From IMG/VR virus record IMGVR_UViG_3300017727_000112, positions 1 through 28,424 of that record: DNA of 28,424 nucleotides. One strand, written 5' to 3'. This DNA comes from a virus. Below, in pieces: positions 1 to 11,200 of this stretch. Made by a program: the position numbers and the translations under genes. The notes under the pieces are model-generated. The model did no database searches. It saw only the letters and a list, made by a program, of their open reading frames with translations, and had not been told where the DNA came from. Position 1 is the stretch's first letter. Every line of letters starts with the position of its first letter.

Positions 1-3000
1 AATTTCTATAAGATTCTTTTCCGTCCTGGGTATTCTATCCAGACTAGAGAATTAACACAAATACAATCTATTCTACAGAATCAGGTTGAAAGTTTTGGTA
101 AGTATGCTTTCAAACAAGGAGACCTAGTTGTCCCTGGGGAAGTTGGACTTAACACCAAACTAGATTATGTGAAGTTGTCTTCTGTATCAGAAGTTGCTGT
201 TGAAGAAGATGGCGATATCGTATACAAAAAATATGATATTAGTCAACTAATTGGCAGACAATTGCGAGGATTAAATTCTGGCGTAATCTCCACTGTTCTA
301 GAAACAAAATTAGCAACAGAAACTACTGCTGATACTGTTTATGTAAACTACTTAAACAGTGGCAATTCTAATAATGAATCAAAATTTCGTCAAGGAGAAA
401 CTCTAGAAGTTGTTGACGGTATCAATACACCATTGTTAGTTGTTGGTACTGATGGTAGCGTACTTCCTACCAGCATTCAACTCACAAATCCGGATACGGG
501 AGACGTAACTTCAATTGAAAGTCCCGCGATGGGATTTGCTTCTGCTGTAGAAGTAGAAGAAGGAATATATTTTGTTAATGGTTATTTTGTACGATGTAGT
601 AAAGAAATTTTAGTAATTGATGATTACTACAATAGTCCTTCTTCAAAAGTAGGATTTAGAATCCAAGAAGAAATTATCACTCCAGAAGAAGATGCCAGTC
701 TTTATGACAATTCTATTGGATCTTCCAATTTCACTGCTCCAGGAGCACATAGATTAAAAATTTCATTGAAATTAGTTAAGTTTGAATTCAATCAAACTAC
801 AGATAAAAATTTCATCCAGTTGCTTACCACACTAAGAGGTGCAGTACAAAGAAAGGTATCACCAACTAATTATAGTTTGATTGAGCAAACTCTTGCACGT
901 AGAACGTTTGACGAAAGTGGAGACTATGTTGTTGGCAACTTTGATATTGATGTCAGAGAGTATGCACAAAAAAATAAAAATGGTGGACTGTATAAAGCAG
1001 ATGTATTTGGACTTTACAATGGTCTAACTGAAGGAGAAGCATCAAGAAAGATGTTAGCTAGTGTCAGCACAGGCAAAGCATACATCAAAGGATATGAAAT
1101 TGTCAATAAAGAGACTAAGTATCTAGAAATTAATAAGGCGAGAGCAAGTCTTACTAGTGATAATATTAGATTAAAAACTAAATCTCTCCCAACTTTAAAT
1201 ATCACTAACGTATATGGTAGTGTTCCTCTTAACAAAGAAGGAGCAGATCTTACTGCGTATCCATACATTAACTTATATTCTACATTCAATGATGGATCTG
1301 TAGGATTAGGAAATTCTGAACTTCCTACTGATCACAGACAAACAACAGATAGAAGAGGACAAGTTTTTGGTTCAGATGATGCCACAAAGACTATTGTTGT
1401 TGAAGTAACTAACACAACACAACCTCTCTCAAGTATCACAGATGCAAACTTTGATAATTTATTTGGGGAAATTCATTTCATTAAAACCAGAAATGATGCA
1501 GGTACTGCAACCTCCACTTCAACAGTAAAAGGAATCGCTTTTGCAAAAGTCAACAAACCATTAATCAATGCAAATGATTCTGTTAAATTTTTGGAATTGA
1601 CAATTCTTGGCAAGAAAGATGATTTGGATTTATTGTTTGTAGAGTTTGATTTAGGAGATTCAAATTATCAAAGAAAAATTTTCCTTACTAGTGCAGATGC
1701 ATCTACAGATGCTAACGAAATAGGTTTCATTGTAGATTACAGTGAAACAATTACACCTGTTATTGGTAGAGCAAAACCAAATAATTTCGCTCTCAAGAAA
1801 AAAGGATCTGGATTTAATAGCGACTCTGACATTATTTTATCGCAAGGTCGTCAAGCTGATGGATCTGCAACTTACAATGCTACTTTTGGATTGTCTTATT
1901 TTGATCCAGAATTCTTTACTAAAATTTTATTAGATACTGTCCCTACACAAGGAGCATTTGGAATTGGCAAATACATATTTGGTTTAAAATCTGGAGCATA
2001 TGGAGTTGTTGAAGGTAGTCCTTCTGGAGTATATTCCGTAGGAAAACTGTTGTTTATAAAAACTCTATCTGGTAGATTTCAATCCGGAGAATCCATCAAG
2101 GATGAAGGTGGAAATGTAGTTAAAATTGCAAAGGATAATACAGTATCTCATTTTATTGTAACTAATCCTGGTCTTGGATATGCAGAAAATTCAAACATTG
2201 TAATCAATGGTGTTGAATATGACAATTCTGTTGTTGATCTGGCAAGATTGAACAGCGGTGCTTTTTATAGAGCAGAGATTAAAAATAAGTCTGCTTTATC
2301 TACAGAATATGCACAACCACCAGCAGTAACTGTAAAGCAACCTGATGGTTCTGCGACACCAGCTCAAGGTGCAGTTATTTTAGCAGTTCTAACTAGAAAT
2401 GCAATAACAACATATACTCCGCAAAATGTAAAATCAGTTTCTGCCAAGTATGGATCTGCTGGAGAAAATGTATTCACTGCAGATGTTGTAGTTGATGATG
2501 CAGAATTTGCAGAAATTAAATCTATTACCGATTTTACTTTCTTTGGAGATAAAGGATATAACTTTATTGAATCTACTAGTTTTAATGCAGATGCTAGTAA
2601 TGTGCTTCAACAGGGCGACATCATTCAATTCTCTGATACGGATAATAATCTAGTACGTTCTACTATACAGTATGCAACGATAAAACAAGGAGCATTCAAG
2701 ACCAGAATCTATCTAGATACAATGCTTCCTGGTGATGTTGTTAATACTAGCATTGTACGTTTGCGTCCTAGAGTTGGAAATGCAAATCAAGGAACTCTGA
2801 TTTATCCAACCGGAAGTAGTCAAATTAAACAGATTTCTTCAACACCAGAAGAAACTAAAATTAAATATTTTTTCCGTAGAGATTTTGTAACTACTGCGGC
2901 TACTTCCGGTGGTGTAATTACATTTGCTGCACAATTGCCATTTGGAACACAAAGATTTGCTGCTTTTACAGAAGAAAATTACATCATTACTGTTCTAGAT

Positions 3001-6000
3001 CCCGGTGATTCTCCTAATGTACACACAGGAGATATTGTTTATATCGATAAAGATGCAGTAGAAATTAGTTCATCTACTGATACCAGTAGTGGACTTATTG
3101 CCGGAAGCATTAGTCTGAAATTGCCAACAACATATTTTGGAACAATTCCATCAAATGGAACTTATCCAAAGTTAAAACTGACTGCCACATTAGAAGTAGA
3201 GAATGCAAAACCAAGATTAAAAACTTCTATAGAAAATAGAAGAATTGTAATTACTTCCAGTGGTGATAGAGTAATTCCATTTAGAGGTATTAATTACGAC
3301 ACTGAAGTTGTTGAAACACTTTCATATTCAGATGCTTATAAACTTAGATATGTTTATGAAGGTAGTGCTACTCAACCACCTCAAGCAGATTCTGCAGGAA
3401 GTTTAATTTCTGGTTCGGATGTTACAGATAGATTTACATTCGATAATGGTCAAAGAGACACTGTTTATGATGTTTCTAGATTAGTTTTAAAACCAGGATA
3501 TGAACAGACTACTGGACAACTTCTAATTGCTTTCGATTACTTTGAGCATTCTGCTGGAGATTTTTGTACCGTCGATAGTTATATTCACGAAGCGGGAGTA
3601 ACTGAAGATGAAATCCCATCGTTTAATTCATCTGTTTATGGTATTATTAATCTTAAAAATATTCTAGATTTTAGACCTAAAGTAGATACTACCGCATCTA
3701 TTGCTGGTTTCCAAGATACTGCATCTTTAGCATCATCAATTGGTCCATTTGCTGGTGCTGGTGCCATTGTTTCTTCTAGTCCTGCATCAGATACGAATTT
3801 AGAGTATACATTATCGTTCAGTCAAATTCAATACCTAGACAGAATTGACGGTGTATTTCTTAACAAGAATGGTAAATTTATTATTAAAGAAGGCAATTCC
3901 TCACTCAATCCATCAAAACCAGATCCTGTTGATGATGCGATTCCTTTATTCTATGCATATATTCCTGCATTCACACAAAATAGTAAAGATGTAAGAATTA
4001 CTCCTGTTGATAATCGTCGTTATACAATGCGTGATATCGGCAAACTAGAAAAACGTATTGAGAGACTTGAATACTATACCACGCTTAGTGTTCTAGAACA
4101 ACAGGCATTGAATATGCAAGTTAAAGATGAGATTGGATTTGATAGATTCAAGTCTGGTTTCTTGGTAGACAATTTTGAATCCCACAGAACAGGAAATTTA
4201 ACTTCATTAGATTACCAGTGTTCTATTGATTCTCAGCAATCAGTCTTACGTCCACAATCAAAAGAAGATTCTTTTATACTTAAAGAAGTAAATACTAGAG
4301 AAGATCAAAGAGTTGTTTCTGGATACAAAAAATCCGGAGATATAGTTACTTTACCATATTCCAATTTAGAATTTATTGGTAATAATTTTGCATCAAAAAC
4401 ACTAAATCCAAATCCATTTGTTGTTCTTCAATATGTTGGAGATTCTGTTTTATCACCAAGCATTGATCAATGGTATGATACCACAGAAGAACCACTAGTT
4501 GTCGATACTAATACTGATCTATACAAAATTTTCTTATCTAAAGAAAATGTAAAAGAAAGTTTTTCTAGTTTGTATAATTCTTTTGTAATTAACTGGGTTG
4601 GTTCATCACCATCTTTCTCTTCGATTAATTCTCTTGGTAGTATTAACAGCCAAGATTCACAGTCAAAAGTAAAACTAGCGTCCACTGCTAGTTCTTCAAA
4701 CATTAGTCCGAAAAATAATGATGTTGCGAAAGGAGTTCAAACTAAGACTATAAGAGGAAATTCTGTATCTTCTGCTTTGCAGTTCTTTGCTAGAAGTATT
4801 CCAGTTAAGTTTGTTGTTAGAAGACTGAAACCGAATACTACTATTTCTGTCTTCTTGGAAGGTAGGAATATTAGTCGTTGGGTAAATCCAGATCTCAGAT
4901 TTACTGGGATCGCTGGTAATTCTCCATCTGCTTTTAATGGACCAGTGACTACAGATGATGATGGAAATGCTAGTGGTATTATTGTTATTCCTGCTGGTCT
5001 TCCACCAGAAGAAAATACAACTTGGACTGGAGATGTAGATACCTTATCATATGATTCTTCTGGAGAAGAAGTAAAAATTGCAGCAGGTATCAAAACATTT
5101 AGATTTACTTCTAGTCCTACAGATGAAGAGAAGTCCACTGTAACTACCTATGCAGAAGTTAAATATTATGCAACTGGTATTTTGCCAGAAAATCCAGGAA
5201 CAATTGTTTCAACGAAACCATCTTTCTTTAAAGCAAATGAAGGTGTTCAATTCATAGATAGCAATACCGATAATCCTGTAAGACCAAATCCACTTGCTCA
5301 GACATTTAAAGTTGAAAACTACGAGGGAGGTATATTTACAACTGGTCTTGATCTATACTTTAATAAAAAAAGTAATAAAATTCCAGTTAAAGTATACTTG
5401 ACAAATGTAGACTCAGATAAACCAGGAAAAAATATTATTCCTGGCACAGAAAAAGTTATATCCCCATTTACTTTCCTTAAAATTTTTACTAACGGAAATG
5501 TTTACTTGACTCAGGGAGAATCAATTACTGGTTCTACCTCTGCTGCAAGTGGTCCTCTTGCCAAAATTATTGATAAAAATGGCGTTGACCTGGTGCCTTC
5601 CTCTTCAGGAAGATATCTACTGACAAATGAACAAGTTTACACAATGGTTCTAGATAACCATAATGGTCGTTCTTTCAATCAAAATGAAAGTTTGATTATA
5701 CCATCAGTAATCTTATCAAATAATACCCAAGGAACAAATTCGGTATTGACTATTGCAAAAGATAGTGGAAAAGTTTCTGCTGTTAAAATTCTAAACCCTG
5801 GATTAAATTATGATAGTGCCATCATTTCAATCGAGAGTCCACAACTTCCGGGAGGATCAGTTGCAACTGCACGAGTAGAAGTTTCTGGTGGTAAAATTTA
5901 CAACACAGAAATTTCATTGACTGGTTTTGGATACACAGAACCACCATCAGTAGTCGTCAGAGGCGTTGGAAATGGCGCTGGAGGGTGTGTTATTGAAACA

Positions 6001-8061
6001 GAGATAGAGATTGACACCCCAGCAGTTAGAATGGGCGTAGCAATCGATTCAGAGGGTCTCACAAACTCTACTACACCCACACATTTCTCTTTCGATCATC
6101 CTGTTTATTTACAAAATGATACTGAATATGCTCTTGCTGTTGAAACAGATTCGATAGATTATGAACTATGGGTATCTAGACTTGGCGAAACAGATATTGC
6201 CACAAGCACAGTTATCACCACACAACCCTCACTTGGTTCTGTTTACAGATCTCAGAACACTGAGAATTGGACGGAAGATAATTTTGAAGATATCAAATTT
6301 AAGATGTATAGAGCAGAGTTTGATATTACAAGAACTGCAGAGTTAGTCCTGACGAATGAAGATTTGGGATATGAACTTCTCGAAAAAAATCCATTCCAAA
6401 CCAGTGCTACAGCAAACACAAATGCAACTTCGTTATTGTTTAGAAACAATAACAATATTGTACGTGTTAATCATAGAGATCATGGATTTGAAACTCTTGG
6501 AGATTCTTATGTTTTCTATAGAACAGCACTAGAAACCGGTGGTATAACATCTGATATTTTAAACAACACATTATTCCAGATTTCTAATAGTGGAGTGGAT
6601 ACGTATGATATCACATCATCTATTTCTGCTTCTGGAAATATTGTAGGTGGGGGAGATAAAGTTTATGCTTCTTATAACAGGAAATATGAAACTTTATATC
6701 CACAAATGCAATATCTAACTTTTACTGGAACTAAGTTAGAATCTACGGTAAAAACTACGAATGTTATTGCAGTAGATGCTTCCAAAATTAATTATGATTC
6801 TTATGATCAGTCTGATTATGAAAAAACTTTCTTGAATGAACCCCATTACTTTACTAATCAAAAATTTATTTCTTCGAGTATTAATGAAATATTAAATGAT
6901 TTAACAAATTCTCTATCATATAAGTTAGAACTATCTTCTACAGTATCACATCTTTCACCTGTTGTGGATCTCTCAACCTCCAGTGTGAAAACATCTACTA
7001 ACAGAATAGAAAAAGCATATGGACAGGAAGATCGTTATGGAAGAAGAGATCAAGTTATTGAATTTTATCCAATCTACTCGTTTACTGTTTCTAACATTAG
7101 TGGAGTTACTATTCAAAATGATCAAGCAATTGAAGGATACAACTCTAAAGCAGTTGGTAAGATTGCAAAAGTTAGTGGAAATACAATTTGGGTAAAACTA
7201 AAAACTTCACAGTTCTTCCAAAAAGGAGAAAGAGTTACTTTAGGAAACCAACCAACACTAATTGAAACTGTCAATAGTGTAGATGTTCCAAGAGCAGTTG
7301 TTGATACCAATCCAATTCAAAATTTCCAGGAAATTCCTGATGCTGCCACAATTACAGCAAGAAATCCAGCTACACCAGTAGAAACTTATGACAATATTAT
7401 CACTGGTAAAGCGGTAATTTGGAATGATAGAACACAAGAATTGACATTGAGGACTGACACTCAACCTATTGCTGGAGACTTTAATGGAAGAATCCAAGAC
7501 AATGATGCATATGCTAGAAAAGCACAATTAGTTGACCAAGTTTCTGATATTTTCCGTGTGGGTGATATTGTATCATATCCAAATCAACCTGCTGATGAAG
7601 TTCTTTTCTTAGAAGTTGGCACTATGACATATAGCAATGGTTCCGAATTCGTTTCAGAACTTACTTCTAGAAATAGTTCTTCTAGTGCCAAATATATTAC
7701 AAAGGAAGTTGCTATTTCAAATCCAGCTACCGCAATTGATGTGCATTTAACTTTGAATATTAGAGATCTTTCTGATATCGAAGTTTTATATAAATTCAAA
7801 AAAGCATCTAGTAATGAAAATTTTGAAGATATTGATTGGGAATATTTCAATGGCACAGGGCAACCAGATTCTTTGGAAATTGCTACACCAGAGAACAGCA
7901 TTTCGAGTGTAATCGAAAAGCAAGAATCATATCAAGACATTACTTACAGCGTAGCAGAACTTCCTGAATTTTCTTCGTTTGCTATCAAGATTGTTATGAA
8001 GGGTACTGATCCAGCATACGTTCCCAAAATTCAAGATATTCGTGCAGTAGCAGCATTCTAA
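1..8061 (+). CDS. Giant virion structural protein with DUF4815-type N-terminus (5' end outside window)
   Basis: The frame is open from base 1, so the GTG at 169 is not the real start; 2686 codons are visible. The first residues (FRPGYSIQTRELTQIQS, about residues 7-23) match the start of DUF4815-type phage tail/baseplate proteins. Further landmarks are a GKAYIKGYEI segment (nt about 1072), a coiled-coil heptad region RRYTMRDIGKLEKRIERLEY (nt about 4018-4080), PLAQTFKVE...GGIFTTGLDLYF (nt about 5290-5360), and TEYALAVETDSIDYELWVSR followed by SQNTENWTEDNFEDIKF (nt about 6120-6300). These last blocks recur in marine T4-like phage wedge or fibre-network proteins. Glycine-rich GxGY modules lie at about 2152-2215 and 5770-6020, the second just before the conserved TEYALAV block. 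Likely role: extracellular baseplate or fibre-attachment protein of the virion. No signal peptide or membrane segment is visible in the part seen. The next gene starts 9 nt after the stop. Exact T4 counterpart is unclear. Confidence 0.85.
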   Translation, partial: NFYKILFRPGYSIQTRELTQIQSILQNQVESFGKYAFKQGDLVVPGEVGLNTKLDYVKLSSVSEVAVEEDGDIVYKKYDISQLIGRQLRGLNSGVISTVLETKLATETTADTVYVNYLNSGNSNNESKFRQGETLEVVDGINTPLLVVGTDGSVLPTSIQLTNPDTGDVTSIESPAMGFASAVEVEEGIYFVNGYFVRCSKEILVIDDYYNSPSSKVGFRIQEEIITPEEDASLYDNSIGSSNFTAPGAHRLKISLKLVKFEFNQTTDKNFIQLLTTLRGAVQRKVSPTNYSLIEQTLARRTFDESGDYVVGNFDIDVREYAQKNKNGGLYKADVFGLYNGLTEGEASRKMLASVSTGKAYIKGYEIVNKETKYLEINKARASLTSDNIRLKTKSLPTLNITNVYGSVPLNKEGADLTAYPYINLYSTFNDGSVGLGNSELPTDHRQTTDRRGQVFGSDDATKTIVVEVTNTTQPLSSITDANFDNLFGEIHFIKTRNDAGTATSTSTVKGIAFAKVNKPLINANDSVKFLELTILGKKDDLDLLFVEFDLGDSNYQRKIFLTSADASTDANEIGFIVDYSETITPVIGRAKPNNFALKKKGSGFNSDSDIILSQGRQADGSATYNATFGLSYFDPEFFTKILLDTVPTQGAFGIGKYIFGLKSGAYGVVEGSPSGVYSVGKLLFIKTLSGRFQSGESIKDEGGNVVKIAKDNTVSHFIVTNPGLGYAENSNIVINGVEYDNSVVDLARLNSGAFYRAEIKNKSALSTEYAQPPAVTVKQPDGSATPAQGAVILAVLTRNAITTYTPQNVKSVSAKYGSAGENVFTADVVVDDAEFAEIKSITDFTFFGDKGYNFIESTSFNADASNVLQQGDIIQFSDTDNNLVRSTIQYATIKQGAFKTRIYLDTMLPGDVVNTSIVRLRPRVGNANQGTLIYPTGSSQIKQISSTPEETKIKYFFRRDFVTTAATSGGVITFAAQLPFGTQRFAAFTEENYIITVLDPGDSPNVHTGDIVYIDKDAVEISSSTDTSSGLIAGSISLKLPTTYFGTIPSNGTYPKLKLTATLEVENAKPRLKTSIENRRIVITSSGDRVIPFRGINYDTEVVETLSYSDAYKLRYVYEGSATQPPQADSAGSLISGSDVTDRFTFDNGQRDTVYDVSRLVLKPGYEQTTGQLLIAFDYFEHSAGDFCTVDSYIHEAGVTEDEIPSFNSSVYGIINLKNILDFRPKVDTTASIAGFQDTASLASSIGPFAGAGAIVSSSPASDTNLEYTLSFSQIQYLDRIDGVFLNKNGKFIIKEGNSSLNPSKPDPVDDAIPLFYAYIPAFTQNSKDVRITPVDNRRYTMRDIGKLEKRIERLEYYTTLSVLEQQALNMQVKDEIGFDRFKSGFLVDNFESHRTGNLTSLDYQCSIDSQQSVLRPQSKEDSFILKEVNTREDQRVVSGYKKSGDIVTLPYSNLEFIGNNFASKTLNPNPFVVLQYVGDSVLSPSIDQWYDTTEEPLVVDTNTDLYKIFLSKENVKESFSSLYNSFVINWVGSSPSFSSINSLGSINSQDSQSKVKLASTASSSNISPKNNDVAKGVQTKTIRGNSVSSALQFFARSIPVKFVVRRLKPNTTISVFLEGRNISRWVNPDLRFTGIAGNSPSAFNGPVTTDDDGNASGIIVIPAGLPPEENTTWTGDVDTLSYDSSGEEVKIAAGIKTFRFTSSPTDEEKSTVTTYAEVKYYATGILPENPGTIVSTKPSFFKANEGVQFIDSNTDNPVRPNPLAQTFKVENYEGGIFTTGLDLYFNKKSNKIPVKVYLTNVDSDKPGKNIIPGTEKVISPFTFLKIFTNGNVYLTQGESITGSTSAASGPLAKIIDKNGVDLVPSSSGRYLLTNEQVYTMVLDNHNGRSFNQNESLIIPSVILSNNTQGTNSVLTIAKDSGKVSAVKILNPGLNYDSAIISIESPQLPGGSVATARVEVSGGKIYNTEISLTGFGYTEPPSVVVRGVGNGAGGCVIETEIEIDTPAVRMGVAIDSEGLTNSTTPTHFSFDHPVYLQNDTEYALAVETDSIDYELWVSRLGETDIATSTVITTQPSLGSVYRSQNTENWTEDNFEDIKFKMYRAEFDITRTAELVLTNEDLGYELLEKNPFQTSATANTNATSLLFRNNNNIVRVNHRDHGFETLGDSYVFYRTALETGGITSDILNNTLFQISNSGVDTYDITSSISASGNIVGGGDKVYASYNRKYETLYPQMQYLTFTGTKLESTVKTTNVIAVDASKINYDSYDQSDYEKTFLNEPHYFTNQKFISSSINEILNDLTNSLSYKLELSSTVSHLSPVVDLSTSSVKTSTNRIEKAYGQEDRYGRRDQVIEFYPIYSFTVSNISGVTIQNDQAIEGYNSKAVGKIAKVSGNTIWVKLKTSQFFQKGERVTLGNQPTLIETVNSVDVPRAVVDTNPIQNFQEIPDAATITARNPATPVETYDNIITGKAVIWNDRTQELTLRTDTQPIAGDFNGRIQDNDAYARKAQLVDQVSDIFRVGDIVSYPNQPADEVLFLEVGTMTYSNGSEFVSELTSRNSSSSAKYITKEVAISNPATAIDVHLTLNIRDLSDIEVLYKFKKASSNENFEDIDWEYFNGTGQPDSLEIATPENSISSVIEKQESYQDITYSVAELPEFSSFAIKIVMKGTDPAYVPKIQDIRAVAAF
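5770..6020 (+). repeat. Pair of GxGY glycine-rich beta modules inside the giant DUF4815-type protein
   Basis: Two consecutive modules follow the pattern V..V.I.NPGLNYDS....I.SP...GG.VATARVEVSGGKI and TEISLTGFGYTEPPSVVVRG followed by a GNGAGG turn. The same pattern occurs in the two other giant proteins downstream. The pair lies directly upstream of the conserved HPVYLQNDTEYALAV block, so it looks like an addition to a conserved core. Similarity is at protein level only. Confidence 0.6.
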
Positions 8062-8070
8062 TTTCCGCGT

Positions 8071-8277
8071 ATGGGTTATATTAAAGTTAAAGGGCATGAT
8101 GGTCTCGTTAGAGACGAGACCTCAGGTGCCATAGTCAATCACAGCGATTCTGCTATCCAAGCAAGACGCAAACAGCGACAGCTGAATTCCGCGTTGGACG
8201 ACATAAATATCTTGAAGGATGAAGTCTCTGAAATCAAATCCCTACTTAGAGAGTTAATAAAAAATGCCCGCAATTAA
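8071..8277 (+). CDS. Small conserved cyanophage structural hypothetical protein, C-terminal coiled coil
   Basis: This 68-residue protein begins MGYIKVKGHDGLVRDETSGA, a signature I recognise from small conserved proteins next to fibre genes of T4-like cyanophages; no function is established that I know of. The N-terminal half is a short polar beta-like segment. From about residue 30 it is strongly helical and charged (ARRKQRQLNSALDDINILKD, then EVSEIKSLLRELIKN), with leucine/isoleucine spacing consistent with a short coiled coil. It starts 9 nt after the giant upstream gene and its last 14 nt overlap the start of the next gene, so translation is probably coupled. A role as a trimerisation or attachment adaptor for a neighbouring fibre is plausible but inferred. 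Confidence 0.7.
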   Translation: MGYIKVKGHDGLVRDETSGAIVNHSDSAIQARRKQRQLNSALDDINILKDEVSEIKSLLRELIKNARN

Positions 8278-11200
8278 TGTCGCTAGAACTGATACTTTTG
8301 AAAAGCAAAGGTTAAAAATTAACGAAATTGGATCTCAGATTTTTTCAATTTCTGAAGGTGGTAGTGATCTATCCACAGGTATTTTAAAACTTGGTAATGG
8401 AACAAGATCTAATCCAGCATTAGCATTTGTTAATGAAGAAACTCTAGGGTTGTATAGACCAGATATTGGCACAATTGGATTTATTGCATCGTCAAAAAAA
8501 CTTTTTAATATCTCGGAAGCAGAGGTTACTTCATACAGAGATTTAAAAATACAACAATCAATTCTTCAAACAGCCGGACTTTCTATTACTGCTGGTGGAT
8601 CAAATTACGATGTTGGTATCTACAATGATATTTCTCTTACTGGAGGAACTGGCGCTGGTGCAACTGCAAGTATCACCGTAGAAGAGTTTGAAGGAACACT
8701 AACCAATGTTGGTGTAAATTATCTTCCTGGTAGTTATGCTAGTGTAAGCATTAGTGGTGGTAATGGTACTGGTGCTTTAGTTTCATTTGAAGTAGATGGA
8801 ATAACAGGAAACATTACAGATCAGGGTAGTGCATACGCACCAGGAAATTATACTAGCGTTCCTTTAATTAATGGAAATGGTAGTGGTGCCATTGCGGATA
8901 TTGATATTATTGGAGATACTACTATTACCGGTAATATTTCTAATGCTGGTAGTGGATATGAAGATGGAACTTATGCTGGCGTACAGTTAACTGGTGGAAA
9001 TGGATCAGGTGCAGAAGTAACTATTACTATTGCTAGTAATATTATAGACAGTGTTCAGATTGCATCGAGTGGTGTTGGGTATCAAGTTGGAGACGTATTA
9101 AGTGCTGATCCATTGTTTGACAGTGTTGGAAATGGATTAAATTTTTCTTTTACAGTTGCTAGTGTCGTCAATACCGGTTATGTTTCAAATGTAATAATTT
9201 TAGAATCTGGACAAAATTATCAAACTGGAGATATACTAAGTATTGCTGACAGCAGTGTTGGTTCTGGTGGTGGTTCTGGATTTGAGTTTTTAATAACTTC
9301 TTCGCCGGGAACGGTGCAGAACTTACAGTTTAGTGATAGAGGAACCGGTTATCAAACTGGAGATGTACTGTCAATTGGATCCGGTATAACTGGATTAGCA
9401 TCAACTTTAAAAGGACAAGTATTTGATGTAGCAACTACAGTAAGTTCTGGTTCTGCTAGCATTACAGTCGCTGATACTACTGGCATTATTGCTGGAATGG
9501 AAGTTACTGGCAGTGGAGAAAGTGATGTTGGCACAATTGCTACAGGAACTACTGTTCAGTCTGTCAACAGCGGAACTTCTATTACACTATCTGCCAATGC
9601 TACCGGTAGCGGATCTATTACATTAGCATTTACATCGCAAGGAACTTTAGAAGACATTGTTGTAAGTTCTGTTGTTGGAGTTGGTATCAATGATTTAGTC
9701 ACAGTAACTGGAGGAACTGGTGTTATTCCAGCAGGAACACAAGTTTCTGGTATTGATGAAGTAAATAATATCATTTCATTATCAACCACACCCACAACTG
9801 CTGGTTCGGTAGTTTTATCACTTGTTCCTGTTTACGGGACACCTACAACAAATTTGCAGTTTACTGTTGGAAATACTGGAGCAGTAAGTGATGTTTCAAT
9901 TAGCGATGCTGGAAATGGATATTCAAATGATGATGTCTTAAGTGCAGAACCAAATCAATTAACGCAACCAATTGCATATCCAGTAACTAATGTTGCGATT
10001 GATAAAATATCATTCACCCCTTCCCCTTCCAGTGCAACATTTTCAGTTGGAGATATACTGAGACTTGTTGACGGTGATCTTCAGGGATTTAATATCCAGA
10101 CGCAACCTACAATAACTCCAACAACAACCGGACCATTAACTACTACACTAGATAGCAATTCATTAACAATTAATGTTTCGACCACATCTGGAATTAATGT
10201 TGGTGATTATGTTACCGGTATTGGTTCTGATGTTGGGCAACTTGCTGATAGCACTGTTGTTGCTAATGTAGTTAATGGCACAACTATTACTTTATCAACA
10301 GAACCTGGAATTTCTGGTGCAGCAAATCTTACATTTGCATCAGACGAATCGGGAAATTTTACCAATCTAGCAACTACATCACCAAATGGATCTGGTGCAA
10401 CTTTCAATGTTGTGCGATCGTTTGATGGACAAGTAACACAAGTAGACCTTGTGCAATTTGGAAGATTTTACCAAGATCTAGATACAATTACAATTGCCGG
10501 TAATTTAGTTGGTGGAACTTCTCCTGCACATGATATCACAATTCAAGCAAGTTCAGTCACCACAAACACAGATCAACCTATACACAAGATAATTACTTCT
10601 GGTGGTAATACTGACTATGTTTATGTTGGATATGGATCTACATTATCCAATGGAGATGAACTTTATGTTGTTGGAAACACAGGAACGTTATACACAGTAA
10701 ATACCGCATCAGACCTTCAATATAGATGGTTTATTGATATTGGTTCTGGTTCTGTAATGACACCAAACCTAACATTATATTCTGGATCTACTTACGAATT
10801 TGATTTAACTGATTCTAGTAATATCGGACATGAATTTATCTTATCTGAATTTAGAGATGGTATTCACCCACCAAGTAACATAACTGGTATTTCTGCAAAT
10901 TTAGATATTGCTACCACATCTATTACTGTATCTGATGCTTCCAATTTATTGGTTGGGATGGAGGTAATTGTAACATCTGGATCTGGTGTTCTAAATCCAT
11001 CAACTTTAATTGAAAGTATTGTAGGAAATGTTATCACATTAAGTGAATTGCCTGCTACTAGCGGATTCTCTACCTTACAATTTATAGGAACCGAATACAC
11101 AAATGGTGTGGTTAGATCGGCAGCAGGATTGATAATTTCAGTTATTGATACCACCCCAAACTTATATTATGCATGTTCGATAGGATCTAGCGCACACTAC

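Noticed and set aside
1195-1202. TTTAAATA-like strings inside coding regions (also near 11231 and 13091)
   Set aside because: They are internal to genes in AT-rich sequence and are expected by chance; only intergenic boxes near start codons were kept.
4737-5138. Minus-strand open frame of 133 codons, and others such as 19568-20059 (163 codons)
   Set aside because: They lie wholly inside strongly supported plus-strand structural genes, show low-complexity composition mirroring the sense repeats, and have no recognisable domain.
8573-9373. Repeat array as CRISPR or direct DNA repeats
   Set aside because: The repeats are protein-level, in frame, of uneven length and with diverged DNA; there are no constant repeats with unique spacers.
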